Part shown: positions 41,694 through 49,089 of the stretch, in pieces
Position numbering within the stretch: the first letter of the stretch is position 1
How the letters are laid out: the number at the start of each line of letters is the position of its first letter
Source of the DNA: Clostridiales bacterium
GTDB lineage: Bacteria; Bacillota; Clostridia; Saccharofermentanales; DTU023
Assembly (NCBI GenBank): GCA_004556925.1
Contig: SFFI01000015.1
Span: 1 to 49,089 of the forward strand
Direction: 5' to 3'
Length of the DNA: 49,089 nucleotides
The notes under the pieces: model-generated
The model's input: the letters and a program-made list of their open reading frames with translations, nothing else
Database searches by the model: none
What the model was told of the DNA's origin: nothing
Position numbers and translations under genes: made by a program

Positions 41694-42983
41694 ATGAGTT
41701 CGTATATTGTTAAAGGTGGACAAAGCCTCGAGGGCCGCGTCAAAATTTCTGGCTCGAAGAATGCTGCTTTGGGCGTTATTGCCGCTGCTATGGCGGTGGA
41801 TGGCCCCAGCATTATCGAAAACCTGCCTGAAGTGATTGATATCCATCTTTTGTTGGGGATTTGCCAGGAATTGGGGGCTAAGGTCGAGTATTTAGATAAC
41901 GGCACGGTTAAAATTGATCCCCGTACGGTCAATACGTCAACTGCCTTGCTGGAATCTGTAAAGAAGTTGCGGGGTTCCTACTATCTCCTAGGTGCCTTCC
42001 TGGGCCGCTTTAGCGAAGTTTGCATGTATCTGCCAGGAGGCTGCAATCTGGGCAAGCGCCCTATTGACCTCCATATTAAGGGCTTTGAAAGTCTGGGTGC
42101 CGATTTCCAGATGACCGAGGATGAGATCATCTCCCTCAAGGCGGACAAGTTGCAGGGGGCATCGATTTTCCTAGACCAGGTGTCCGTAGGTGCAACGATC
42201 AACATAATGCTGGCCGCGGTCCATATTCCCGGTACGACAGTTATTGATAATGCGGCCCGGGAGCCTCATATTGTTGATGTCGCTAACTTCCTCAACACCA
42301 TGGGGGCAGATATTCGCGGGGCGGGTACAGACGTGATCCGAATCCGGGGCAAGTCTGTCTTGCCGGCCAACCGGACCTACGCCATCATTCCAGACCAAAT
42401 AGAGGCTGGGACCTATATGATGATGGCCCCTCTGACGGGTGGAGATATCCTAGTCGAGAATATTATTCCTACCCATATGGAGCCTCTGACCGCTAAACTT
42501 TTGGAAATGGGGGCACAAGTAGAAGAGGGGGGGGACTTTATCCGGACCTACCTGCCCAAGGGGACCCAGCTTAAAGCCTCATCCTTCAAGACTATGCCCT
42601 ATCCCGGTTTCCCCACAGACTTACAGCCCCAAGCCGTAACCCTCCTCTGCGTTGCAGAAGGTTCGGGCCGGGTTATTGAATCTATCTACGAAAACCGTTT
42701 CCAATATATTGACAATCTCCGCCTCATGGGGGCCAATATTATCACCTCCGGCAAGCTGGCCGTGATCCAGGGGGGAGCCCCTCTCTATGGGACGCCTGTA
42801 GATGCCCGGGACCTGCGGGCCGGGGCTGCCATGGTCATGGCGGGCCTGGTGGCCGAGGGTGAAACCCAGGTCCTCAATATTTATCCCATTGAGCGGGGTT
42901 ACGAAAACTTTATTGCGAAACTCCAGGCCTTGGGAGCCGATATTCATGCGGAAGGGCCGACCGCTGTCCGGCCTGCCTGGTAA
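41694..42983 (+). CDS. murA: UDP-N-acetylglucosamine 1-carboxyvinyltransferase
   Basis: A 429-residue enzyme for the first committed step of peptidoglycan synthesis: phosphoenolpyruvate + UDP-GlcNAc to enolpyruvyl-UDP-GlcNAc. It has KISGSKNAAL with Lys22/Asn23, catalytic Cys117 in LPGGCNLGKRPIDLH (the fosfomycin target, here Cys and so expected to be sensitive), and PDQIEAGTYM. The length is typical. The start at 41694 has AAAGG upstream; the frame is open from 41616 without similarity. It sits between the kinase and the WalJ-like hydrolase, so a cell-wall enzyme is embedded in the wall-sensing operon. Confidence 0.97.
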   Translation: MSSYIVKGGQSLEGRVKISGSKNAALGVIAAAMAVDGPSIIENLPEVIDIHLLLGICQELGAKVEYLDNGTVKIDPRTVNTSTALLESVKKLRGSYYLLGAFLGRFSEVCMYLPGGCNLGKRPIDLHIKGFESLGADFQMTEDEIISLKADKLQGASIFLDQVSVGATINIMLAAVHIPGTTVIDNAAREPHIVDVANFLNTMGADIRGAGTDVIRIRGKSVLPANRTYAIIPDQIEAGTYMMMAPLTGGDILVENIIPTHMEPLTAKLLEMGAQVEEGGDFIRTYLPKGTQLKASSFKTMPYPGFPTDLQPQAVTLLCVAEGSGRVIESIYENRFQYIDNLRLMGANIITSGKLAVIQGGAPLYGTPVDARDLRAGAAMVMAGLVAEGETQVLNIYPIERGYENFIAKLQALGADIHAEGPTAVRPAW

Positions 42984-42988
42984 GCCGC

Positions 42989-43795
42989 ATGTCCCATGTT
43001 CAAGCCCGGGCCTTGCGGTCGGGTTCCTCTGGCAATATTTATTTCTTGGAGGCAGGATCCACCCGCCTCCTGGTAGACTGCGGGGTCAATGGCAAGCAGT
43101 TCGCCACCGCCTTAGGAGCAGCGGGCCTGGCTGCTGACCAAATTCCTAAGATTCAAGGGATCTTGATTACCCACGAACACGCCGACCATATCTCTGGTCT
43201 GGGTGTCATTCTGCGCCGCTATAAATTGCCGGTTTATATGAACCGGGCCACCTATATGGCGGCCGCCCCCCGCATGGGCCGCTTTGATCCTGAACTCCTC
43301 CATTTTATAGAACCGGGGGACCGCCTGGCCCTAGGGGATTTTGAGGTGGAGGCCTTTGCCCTTTCGCATGACTCAGCGGACCCTCAGGCCTACAGCTTTA
43401 CAGCAGAAAGCGCCAAGTTGGCCTTTTGTACAGATACAGGCCTGGTAGACCCAACTATTTTGTTCGCCCTCCAGGGCTCTCAGCTGGTCTTCCTGGAAGC
43501 CAACTATGAACCCCGCCTCCTGGAAGCCGGGCCCTATCCCTGGCCCTTGAAGCAGCGGATCCGGGGGAACTGTGGCCATCTCTCCAACCAAAAAGCGGCG
43601 GAAGTCTGTTGCCAGCTTTTGGCCAGCGGCACCCAGCACTTTGTCCTCTCCCATCTCAGCCAGGAAAATAATTTTCCCCTTTTGGCCCGGCAGGCAGCTG
43701 TGGATGGCTTGGGTGCGGCAGGGGCTGTAGAGGGGGTGGACTACCAACTCTCTGTGGCCCAGCGCTACCAAGTTTCCGAAGCCATTATCCTTTAA
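42989..43795 (+). CDS. Metallo-beta-lactamase fold hydrolase (WalJ/YycJ-like)
   Basis: A 268-residue cytosolic MBL-fold protein. The metal motif THEHADH (His62, His64, Asp66, His67) follows an N-terminal SGSSGNIYFL and LLVDCG typical of YycJ/WalJ. A later His in GHLSN and a conserved C-terminal SHLSQENN are present. In other Firmicutes WalJ accompanies WalRK and has been linked to coordinating division and replication; the substrate is unsettled. It starts five bases after murA. Three 11-bp repeats begin at its stop codon. Confidence 0.92.
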   Translation: MSHVQARALRSGSSGNIYFLEAGSTRLLVDCGVNGKQFATALGAAGLAADQIPKIQGILITHEHADHISGLGVILRRYKLPVYMNRATYMAAAPRMGRFDPELLHFIEPGDRLALGDFEVEAFALSHDSADPQAYSFTAESAKLAFCTDTGLVDPTILFALQGSQLVFLEANYEPRLLEAGPYPWPLKQRIRGNCGHLSNQKAAEVCCQLLASGTQHFVLSHLSQENNFPLLARQAAVDGLGAAGAVEGVDYQLSVAQRYQVSEAIIL

Positions 43796-43826
43796 GTCTT
43801 CTCAAAGTCTTCTCAAAGTCTTCTCA
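43794..43826. repeat. 11-bp tandem repeat at the WalJ-like stop codon
   Basis: AAGTCTTCTCA occurs three times without gaps. The first copy begins with the last two bases of the TAA stop. It is another example of repeats seeded at gene 3' ends. Confidence 0.85.
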
Positions 43827-43890
43827 GTCCTATCCTGCCTGACCTGTCTTTTCCTCAAACAGGCATTTCTAGATTCATGTATCTTCTTTA

Positions 43891-44027
43891 CGCGGTCTTT
43901 ATCCTCCCTCGTTTATGCTGTGGATGTGACAAGTTCATAAGAGGGCAGGGCCAAAGCTTCAAAGCTTAAGATGTGCTTAACACGAACTTTATCCCCCTTC
44001 CTCTATGCTAATGAAGTTACAAGCTCA
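43891..44027. repeat. Imperfect 47-bp direct repeat before the thioredoxin-like gene
   Basis: Positions 43891-43936 and 43981-44027 share CTTTATCC, TATGCT and ACAAG-TCA blocks in the same order (about 70% identical), 90 bp apart. They lie in the 262-bp leader or promoter region of the thioredoxin-like operon, and could be tandem binding sites or a duplicated promoter. Confidence 0.6.
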
Positions 44028-44057
44028 CTTTCAGCGTTATTAAAGGAGAAAATGCAT

Positions 44058-45287
44058 ATGAACAACAAACATAGCTGGATCAGAAAAAAACTGAGAAAAA
44101 TTGCCACCACGGCTTTAACCCTTTGCCTCTTGGCAACACCCTATAGCGCTCTGGCGGAATCCATACCAGCGCCGGATATGGCAGGACAAAACGTTGTCCT
44201 AGACGAAGATTCCCTAGACGGCCCTCCCCCTCAACTCTTAAATGATCCTGACCTGGCCAATATCGAACCCGGTGACCTGGATGGAACCTTTACCGCCAAA
44301 GATATTCTCTGGGCCAAGGAAGATGAATATGTTTTCCCTAACCTGGGTCTGAAGTTCAAGCTAGATAAAAAGATTTTGAAAGGGATCGACAAGCAAGACT
44401 ATGCCCTCATTGACGATATGGGCTTTGACGACCACGCCGATGGAGCGATTGAGTATAAATATGTCATGATGACCTTCAGCAAAATGACGAAAGAACAGGC
44501 AGAAGAAGACATCCAAAAAATCGGCATGGACTTTCAAGACTGGCTCAAGAGCCTAGACCGCTTTGCCACCCTGGGCCTCTTTAAGGCCGGTTTGACCGAT
44601 AAAGAACTTAACGAGATCACGGGCCTCAAGGACCACAAAGAGCTGGCCACTACCCAAGATGGTAAGTATCGTTATATCCTGAGTACAGATCAGAAAAATC
44701 ACAAAAAGGAAGCAGAACTCATGGCGAAAACCGAGTTTGACCTTGAGCCTATTGAGGAACTGCGGGCTGATTGTGATCCCTGGGCCAAAGAGTTGAGAAG
44801 CTTTGAAGAGACTGGCATGATTGCCCCTCTCAAATGCAAGACTTTAGATGGCGAGGACTATACCGAAAAGGATTTAGCCAAGGCCAAGCTGACCCTAGTT
44901 AATATCATGGGTACGGGCTGCACAGCCTGCGTTAAAGAAATGCCTGACCTGGAGAAGTTTTACCAGGAAATGAAGGACAAGGGGGTCCAAGTCATTACCC
45001 TAGTGGCCGACTTGTCCGAAGGGGCGGCTGAGGACAAGGCCCAGGCCGACCTTTATAAAAAGGCCAAGCGTATCCAGGAAAAAACGGGTGTCACCTACCC
45101 CATGCTGGTACCAGATGCCAACCGCCTATATGGGCTTTTAGATGATATTATTGCCTTTCCAGTCACCTTCTTTGTCGATCAAGAGGGCCAAGTCGTCAGT
45201 GACCACTATAGTGGCAGCAAGACACTGGATGAATGGAAAAAAATCGCAGAAAAGGTATTAGCCGATGTCTCTTCTGAAGAAAAATAA
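44058..45287 (+). CDS. Exported thioredoxin-like (TlpA/redoxin) protein
   Basis: A 409-residue protein with a clear signal peptide: basic MNNKHSWIRKKLRK, a hydrophobic core, and likely cleavage after ALA near residue 33. Residues 34-270 are an acidic domain I do not recognise. From about 275 there is a TlpA/AhpC-type thioredoxin fold with redox pair Cys288/Cys291 (GTGCTACVKEMPDL) and the cis-Pro region FPVTFFVDQ. It probably reduces or exchanges thiols outside the membrane. ATG 44058 has AAAGGAG at good spacing; ATG 44052 is two codons earlier. It overlaps the next small gene by 23 bases. Confidence 0.88.
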   Translation: MNNKHSWIRKKLRKIATTALTLCLLATPYSALAESIPAPDMAGQNVVLDEDSLDGPPPQLLNDPDLANIEPGDLDGTFTAKDILWAKEDEYVFPNLGLKFKLDKKILKGIDKQDYALIDDMGFDDHADGAIEYKYVMMTFSKMTKEQAEEDIQKIGMDFQDWLKSLDRFATLGLFKAGLTDKELNEITGLKDHKELATTQDGKYRYILSTDQKNHKKEAELMAKTEFDLEPIEELRADCDPWAKELRSFEETGMIAPLKCKTLDGEDYTEKDLAKAKLTLVNIMGTGCTACVKEMPDLEKFYQEMKDKGVQVITLVADLSEGAAEDKAQADLYKKAKRIQEKTGVTYPMLVPDANRLYGLLDDIIAFPVTFFVDQEGQVVSDHYSGSKTLDEWKKIAEKVLADVSSEEK

Positions 45288-45447
45288 CACAGCAAAGATT
45301 CACGCACGCAGGCGTCCCCAGATCGTCTCCTGGGGACTTCTGCTTGCGGCCCTAGGCATGATGGTCTACGGGGCCAAGCGTGGTGAAGTCCAGGTCCTTT
45401 TTACAAAGGCCATCTATATTTGTATGGAGTGTATCGGTCTTGGCTAA
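45265..45447 (+). CDS. Small CXXC membrane protein (CD1871A-like)
   Basis: A 60-residue peptide with a basic N-terminus, one membrane helix (about 18-38), GAKRGEV, and a C-terminal KAIYICMECIGLG with Cys53/Cys56. This matches the pattern of small clostridial proteins annotated as the CD1871A family CXXC motif-containing protein, which I recall from Clostridia genomes. It overlaps the thioredoxin-like gene and ends eight bases before the polyferredoxin-like start, so all three are probably one unit. It may pass reducing equivalents or bind metal at the membrane surface; neither is shown. Confidence 0.8.
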   Translation: MSLLKKNNTAKIHARRRPQIVSWGLLLAALGMMVYGAKRGEVQVLFTKAIYICMECIGLG

Positions 45448-45454
45448 GCAAACG

Positions 45455-46417
45455 ATGAAGCATAATATCCAGCCCAAAGAAGGCTTCCGCCACAGCATGC
45501 AGGCCCTCTGGGCCGTGGTGACCAATAGTTACGCCGAGGGCTTTTTGCAGGGTAAGATTTATCAGGGACCTTTAAAGCAGGCTTGTGTGCCCGGCATGAA
45601 CTGCTATTCCTGCCCGGGTGCCAGAGGCGCCTGCCCCATTGGCTCCCTCCAGGCGGTTATTGGCAACTACGATTACATGTTTTCCTACTATGTTGTCGGC
45701 TTCCTGATTTTTGTGGGTGCCCTCCTTGGTCGCCTAGTGTGCGGTTGGCTCTGCCCCTTTGGCCTGATCCAGGACCTCCTGCATAAAGTGCCCTTTTTCA
45801 AGAAAATAGACACCTTCAAAGGGGACCGACTTCTCCGCAAGCTCAAGTATGTGATCCTGGCTGTCTTCGTGATCCTCCTCCCCCTCTTTTTAGTGGATAT
45901 TGTTGGTGAAGGCTCGCCCTATTTTTGTAAGCTCATTTGTCCGGTTGGTACCCTGGAAGGAGGCATCCCCCTGGCCCTCTTGAACAGCACCCTGCGGGGC
46001 GCTTTGGGCTGGCTCTATGCCTGGAAGAACCTCCTCTTGGCCCTTACCATCCTGGCCTCCCTGGCTATTTACCGGCCCTTCTGTAAGTATATCTGCCCTC
46101 TGGGCGCCATATACTCTTTCTTCAACGGCATTTCCCTTTACCAGTACCGGGTGGATGAAAATGCTTGCATCAAGTGTGGCAAGTGTCGACGGGTTTGTCG
46201 GATGCAGGTAGATCCGGTCAAAAATCCCCACGATCCGGAATGTATCCGCTGCGGCCAATGCAAAAAGGCCTGCCCCACCCAAGCAATTCACGCAGGCTTT
46301 TGCCCTAAGATCAAAGCTGAGAGCAAAGCTGAAACGCCTGCTATGCCCGAGGCCACTTCGCCTGCAAGTCTGACGTGCGAAGCCCCCCTGGCGACCGCCT
46401 CAGCTCAAGATAGCTAA
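45455..46417 (+). CDS. Polyferredoxin-type membrane protein (NapH/CcoG-like)
   Basis: A protein of about 320 residues with four or five membrane helices and many Cys motifs: NCYSCPGARGACP, CGWLCPFGLIQD, CKLICPVG, CKYICPLGAIYS, then two [4Fe-4S] ferredoxin clusters, CIKCGKCRRVC and CIRCGQCKKACP. The family (NapH/NosR/YccM-like) moves electrons between the cytosol and the membrane face. A low-complexity Ala/Pro/Ser tail follows the second cluster. Start is uncertain: ATG 45455 has a poor SD, and TTG 45440, overlapping the previous gene, has GGAG ten bases upstream. Context suggests ferredoxin-driven reduction of the exported thioredoxin. Confidence 0.88.
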   Translation: MKHNIQPKEGFRHSMQALWAVVTNSYAEGFLQGKIYQGPLKQACVPGMNCYSCPGARGACPIGSLQAVIGNYDYMFSYYVVGFLIFVGALLGRLVCGWLCPFGLIQDLLHKVPFFKKIDTFKGDRLLRKLKYVILAVFVILLPLFLVDIVGEGSPYFCKLICPVGTLEGGIPLALLNSTLRGALGWLYAWKNLLLALTILASLAIYRPFCKYICPLGAIYSFFNGISLYQYRVDENACIKCGKCRRVCRMQVDPVKNPHDPECIRCGQCKKACPTQAIHAGFCPKIKAESKAETPAMPEATSPASLTCEAPLATASAQDS

Positions 46418-46493
46418 ATCAGAACATAAGCCGGAGCTCCCTTGTAGCCTAACGTGCAGGTGGGCTCCAGAACTATTGGAGGAGCTTTCCATC

Positions 46494-47165
46494 ATGCGAC
46501 TTTTGGTTGTAGAAGATGAAGATGAATTAAGAGAAACAATTGCTGAGGGCCTCCGCCTGTCCTCCTATGTTGTGGATACGGCCGCAGATGGCCTGGTCGC
46601 CGAAGAGCTTTTCTTTGCAGAAAGTTACGACCTCATCCTCCTCGACATCAACCTGCCAGGCCAGGACGGCTTTAGCCTCCTTAAAACCATTCGGGAGGAG
46701 GACAAACGAGTCAATGTCATCCTTCTCACTGCCCGGACCCAGGTGGAAGACCGGGTCCGGGGCTTGGACTTGGGAGCCAACGACTATCTGGTCAAGCCTT
46801 TCTACTTTGAAGAGCTGGAAGCCCGTATTCGGTCCCTCCTCCGGCGGGAGCAAATTCTGGCCGACCAGGTGATCACCGCTTCGGGCCTGGCTTTTGATAC
46901 AAAGGCGAGAAAAGCGCGTGTGGGCGACCAGCAGATCAAACTGACCGCGCGAGAAACCGATATTCTAGAGTACCTCCTCCTCAACCGAGGCCGGCCTATC
47001 AGCCAAGAGGAACTCATGAGCCACGTCTGGGGGGACGACCTGGATGAAATGTCCAATACCGTCCGCGTCCATATCTCTGCCCTCCGGTCCAAACTCCGCC
47101 AAGCCCTGGGCTTTAACCTCATCCAAAATCTCATTGGCCGAGGCTATCTGATTGAGAAGGATTAG
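46494..47165 (+). CDS. OmpR-family response regulator
   Basis: A 223-residue transcription factor. Its receiver domain has VVEDEDE, phospho-acceptor Asp51 (LILLDINLPGQDG), LLTARTQVEDR and DYLVKPFYFEEL. Its winged helix (about 125-223) has LTARETDILEYLLLN and NTVRVHISALRSKLR...GRGYLIEKD. GGAGGAG at 46478 supports ATG 46494. It is followed after 99 bp by its likely kinase. Position suggests, but does not show, control of the thiol-redox genes upstream. Confidence 0.95.
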   Translation: MRLLVVEDEDELRETIAEGLRLSSYVVDTAADGLVAEELFFAESYDLILLDINLPGQDGFSLLKTIREEDKRVNVILLTARTQVEDRVRGLDLGANDYLVKPFYFEELEARIRSLLRREQILADQVITASGLAFDTKARKARVGDQQIKLTARETDILEYLLLNRGRPISQEELMSHVWGDDLDEMSNTVRVHISALRSKLRQALGFNLIQNLIGRGYLIEKD

Positions 47166-47264
47166 GCTGAAGAGGGCGGCCGCTGCTGTTACGCAACTGA
47201 CTGAGACACCGTGACAGATATGGCCAAAAGATCTGTATATAGAAGGGAAGGGGCAATCCTCACC

Positions 47265-48437
47265 ATGAGCAAAATCCAGAAGTGTTTGCGCAATCCGATA
47301 AAGTCTTTAAGCCAGGGCTCGATTATTCTCCAACTCTTCTTGCTGACCCTCGCTGTCTTTATCATCATGCTGCTTTTGACCACCTCCCTCCTACGCTGGA
47401 AACAAGCCAGCCTGGTGGAGCAAGTGATCACCCAGCTGGACCAATCCATGCTGGATGCCTCGGGATCCGAACAGGAGCAGTTGACCCTGATTATCAATGA
47501 GGCCCAGCTACGCAGTACCGGAGAATACCGGGTTTTTGCCATTCTGACCCTGGCTTCCAGTATTATTTTAGGGGGCTGTATCCTGGCTTGGACCATCAAC
47601 CGCCTGTTAGGTCCCATCCGCCAGCTGAACGAAACCATCAAGAGTATCAACCTCGCCAGCCTAGACCAAGGCTTACCAGAGATTAAGATTAGCCAAGGGT
47701 CGCGGGAACTGCGGGAACTGTCCGAGAGCTTCTACAGTGCCCTAAAAACTATTGCGGAAAACTACGAAAAAGAGCGGCTGTTTAGTGTTAATGTGGCCCA
47801 CGAACTCCGAACCCCCCTTGCCATTCTCAGTACCAAAATCCATGTTTTCCGGCTCAGCCAAACAGACATGCCCGAGGACCTGGCCGCCTTTGTCCAGTCC
47901 CTCGAAACCAATGTCAGCAGGCTTTCACAATTGGTGGAAGCCATCCTGATCTTGGGTCGAGAGGATCAACAAAACCGGCAAAAAGTCCAGGTGTCCTATC
48001 TGGTCGAAGAAATCTTCCTAGACTTAGAGGACCAGGCCCGGACCAAGCAGCAACAGCTCGTCCTGGAAGGGGAGGACTTAGTGCTGGAAACCGACGACCA
48101 GCTCTTGGAGCGGGTGCTTTTCAACTTGCTGGAAAATGCCCTCAAATATAGCCCCGCCGGCTCTACTTGCACCGTCAACATGTTGGCCAAGCCCGAGGCC
48201 TATGTGATCCAGGTTCTGGACGAAGGCAAGGGGCTGAGCCCAGAGGAAAGAGAAAAAGTCTTCGACCTTTTCTACCGTACCGATGAAGCCCGCGACCGCA
48301 AGGAAGGCGGCTTCGGCATCGGCTTAGCCCTGGTGCGGGACCTCGTCCACCGCCTCGGCGGCAGCATCCAAGCCCTCCCCCGCGAGCCCCAGGGCAGCCC
48401 CGGCCTCAACTTTCAGATAGAGTTCCCTCGGGAATAA
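47265..48437 (+). CDS. Sensor histidine kinase (HAMP-HisKA-HATPase)
   Basis: A kinase of about 390 residues. Two membrane helices (about 19-43 and 85-108) flank a short external loop of about 40 residues; then come a HAMP-like linker, HisKA with His179 (VNVAHELRTPLAILSTK) and HATPase motifs NLLENALKYS, DEGKGLSPEE and GGFGIGLALVRDL. The external loop is too small for a classical ligand domain. I prefer ATG 47265 (AAGGGG upstream); GTG 47211 adds 18 residues. It pairs with the preceding regulator. Confidence 0.93.
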   Translation: MSKIQKCLRNPIKSLSQGSIILQLFLLTLAVFIIMLLLTTSLLRWKQASLVEQVITQLDQSMLDASGSEQEQLTLIINEAQLRSTGEYRVFAILTLASSIILGGCILAWTINRLLGPIRQLNETIKSINLASLDQGLPEIKISQGSRELRELSESFYSALKTIAENYEKERLFSVNVAHELRTPLAILSTKIHVFRLSQTDMPEDLAAFVQSLETNVSRLSQLVEAILILGREDQQNRQKVQVSYLVEEIFLDLEDQARTKQQQLVLEGEDLVLETDDQLLERVLFNLLENALKYSPAGSTCTVNMLAKPEAYVIQVLDEGKGLSPEEREKVFDLFYRTDEARDRKEGGFGIGLALVRDLVHRLGGSIQALPREPQGSPGLNFQIEFPRE

Positions 48438-48457
48438 TAAGATTCCTTACTTTTAAC

Positions 48458-48595
48458 TCTCAGCTTCTTGATTCTCAGTCTCTTAATTCCCAGTTTCTTG
48501 GCTTTCAGTCTCTTTGTTTTCAGCCTCTTGATTCTTAGTCTCTTTGTTCTCAGTCTCTTTGTTTTCAGCCTCTTGATTCCCAGTTTCTTGGTTTG
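48458..48595. repeat. 15-bp tandem repeat, nine copies
   Basis: A unit like TTCTCAGTCTCTTKA repeats with exact 15-bp steps. The CAG/TAG anchor is at 48461, 48476, 48491, 48506, 48521, 48536, 48551, 48566 and 48581. It begins about 20 bp after the kinase stop. The unit is a multiple of three, yet no start codon or SD frames it, so I treat it as non-coding. Confidence 0.88.
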
Positions 48596-48681
48596 GTGGG
48601 AAAACAGCCTTTTTACAAAAGCCTTCAGTTGAAAAAGTATTCTTGTTCAGCCTTTTAACGGCTAAACACGAAAAATGAAAA

Positions 48682-49089
48682 TTGCCACCAATACTTTTTC
48701 TTTCGGCTAATCATCTATTGGCGGCAAAATGGTAATTTCTCTGCTTAGCCACCAATAGCTTCCTTTTTTGACTTTGCGTAAATGGCGGCAAACTCGCGAC
48801 TTGCAAGAATGCCACCAATGCTTGTTCTTTCGGCTAATCGTCTATTGGCGGCAAAATGGTAATTTCTCTGCTTAGCCACCAATAGCTTCCTTTTTTGACT
48901 TTGCGTAAATGGCGGCAAACTGGGCTTCCTTTTTTGACTTTGCGTAAATGGCGGCAAACTCGCGACTTGCAAGAATGCCACCAATACTTTTTCTTTCGGC
49001 TAATCGTCTATTGGCGGCAAAATGGTAATTTCTCTGCTTAGCCACCAATAGCTTCCTTTTTTGACTTTGCGTAAATGGCGGCAAACTGG
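48682..49089. repeat. Array D: 63/64-bp units with TTGGCGGCAAAA...GCCACCAA arms, reaching the window end
   Basis: The left-arm core GGCAAA lies at 48723, 48787, 48850, 48914, 48953, 49016 and 49080, giving steps of 64, 63, 64, 39, 63 and 64. The odd 39-bp step is a local partial-unit duplication. Two unit types alternate, giving a 127-bp higher order. Right arms (TTAGCCACCAATAG or AATGCCACCAATR) follow about 26 bp after each left arm. On the minus strand the mismatch in CTATTGGYGGC becomes a G-U pair, so an RNA from that strand would fold better. The ORFs across it are repeat artefacts. The array continues beyond the window. Confidence 0.88.

Noticed and set aside
48745..49084. Minus-strand ORFs with repeated peptides such as NYHFAANRRLAER
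   Set aside because: They translate array D. Repeats explain the open frame, and no ribosome-binding site is present.
205..49089. Arrays as transposon ends, integron attC sites or mobile-element remnants
   Set aside because: No transposase, integrase, target-site duplication or attC core was seen. Regular phasing does not fit insertion of separate elements.

Overview
The window looks like chromosomal DNA (moderate GC, roughly half) of a strictly anaerobic, Gram-positive-type fermenter, most likely a member of the class Clostridia. The evidence is a pyruvate:ferredoxin oxidoreductase, a complete Rnf operon in the order C-D-G-E-A-B, rubrerythrin beside a PerR/Fur regulator, cell-wall NlpC/P60-SH3 and VanW proteins, a DnaD/DnaI-type primosome pair, and a WalR/WalK/WalJ-like signalling operon. 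I cannot name the species. No phage, transposase, CRISPR array or rRNA operon is visible. The only RNA gene seen is a tRNA-Arg(CCG).

Layout. 1-560: two repeat arrays. 561-2025: PerR-like regulator and rubrerythrin (peroxide defence). 2219-5090 (minus): trkA-trkH potassium uptake. 5538-8958: two membrane-anchored envelope proteins. 9151-10134 (minus): a GtrB/DPM1-type glycosyltransferase. 10380-16035: a phosphoglycerate kinase-triosephosphate isomerase fusion and PFOR (energy metabolism). 16327-20456: dnaD, dnaC/dnaI, acpS and an NlpC/P60-like protein that lacks its catalytic residues. 20502-20990: a striking 74-bp array. 21191-22377: a nuclease-fold-like protein and L28. 22668-30184: heterodimeric ABC exporter, LytTR regulator, GHKL kinase and MATE exporter. 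30583-35944 (minus): Rnf complex. 36205-37066: repeat arrays. 37113-39177: nagA and a Cna_B-like membrane protein. 39340-39414 (minus): tRNA-Arg. 39522-43795: response regulator, kinase, murA and WalJ-like hydrolase. 44058-48437: secreted thioredoxin-like protein, small CXXC membrane protein, polyferredoxin membrane protein, then a second OmpR-type two-component system. 48458-49089: repeat arrays running off the window.

How the genes work together. PFOR reduces ferredoxin, and Rnf uses reduced ferredoxin to reduce NAD+ while building an ion gradient. Membrane-bound ferredoxin-type proteins next to an exported thioredoxin and a CXXC peptide suggest a second outlet that carries electrons across the membrane to extracytoplasmic thiols (inference).

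The most unusual content is non-coding. Four intergenic arrays (near 211, 20507, 36208 and 48718) are built from inverted half-sites of one family: GTTGGCAA...TTGCCAAC, or TTGGYGGCAAA...TTTGCCACCAA. Motif spacing is exactly 74 bp in two arrays and mostly 63-64 bp in the other two. These are close to 7 and 6 turns of B-DNA. Separately, many intergenic regions are degenerate short tandem repeats that begin at or inside the 3' end of the upstream gene. Several conserved proteins (DnaD, DnaC, AcpS, RnfE, NagA) carry in-frame low-complexity expansions of the same character.
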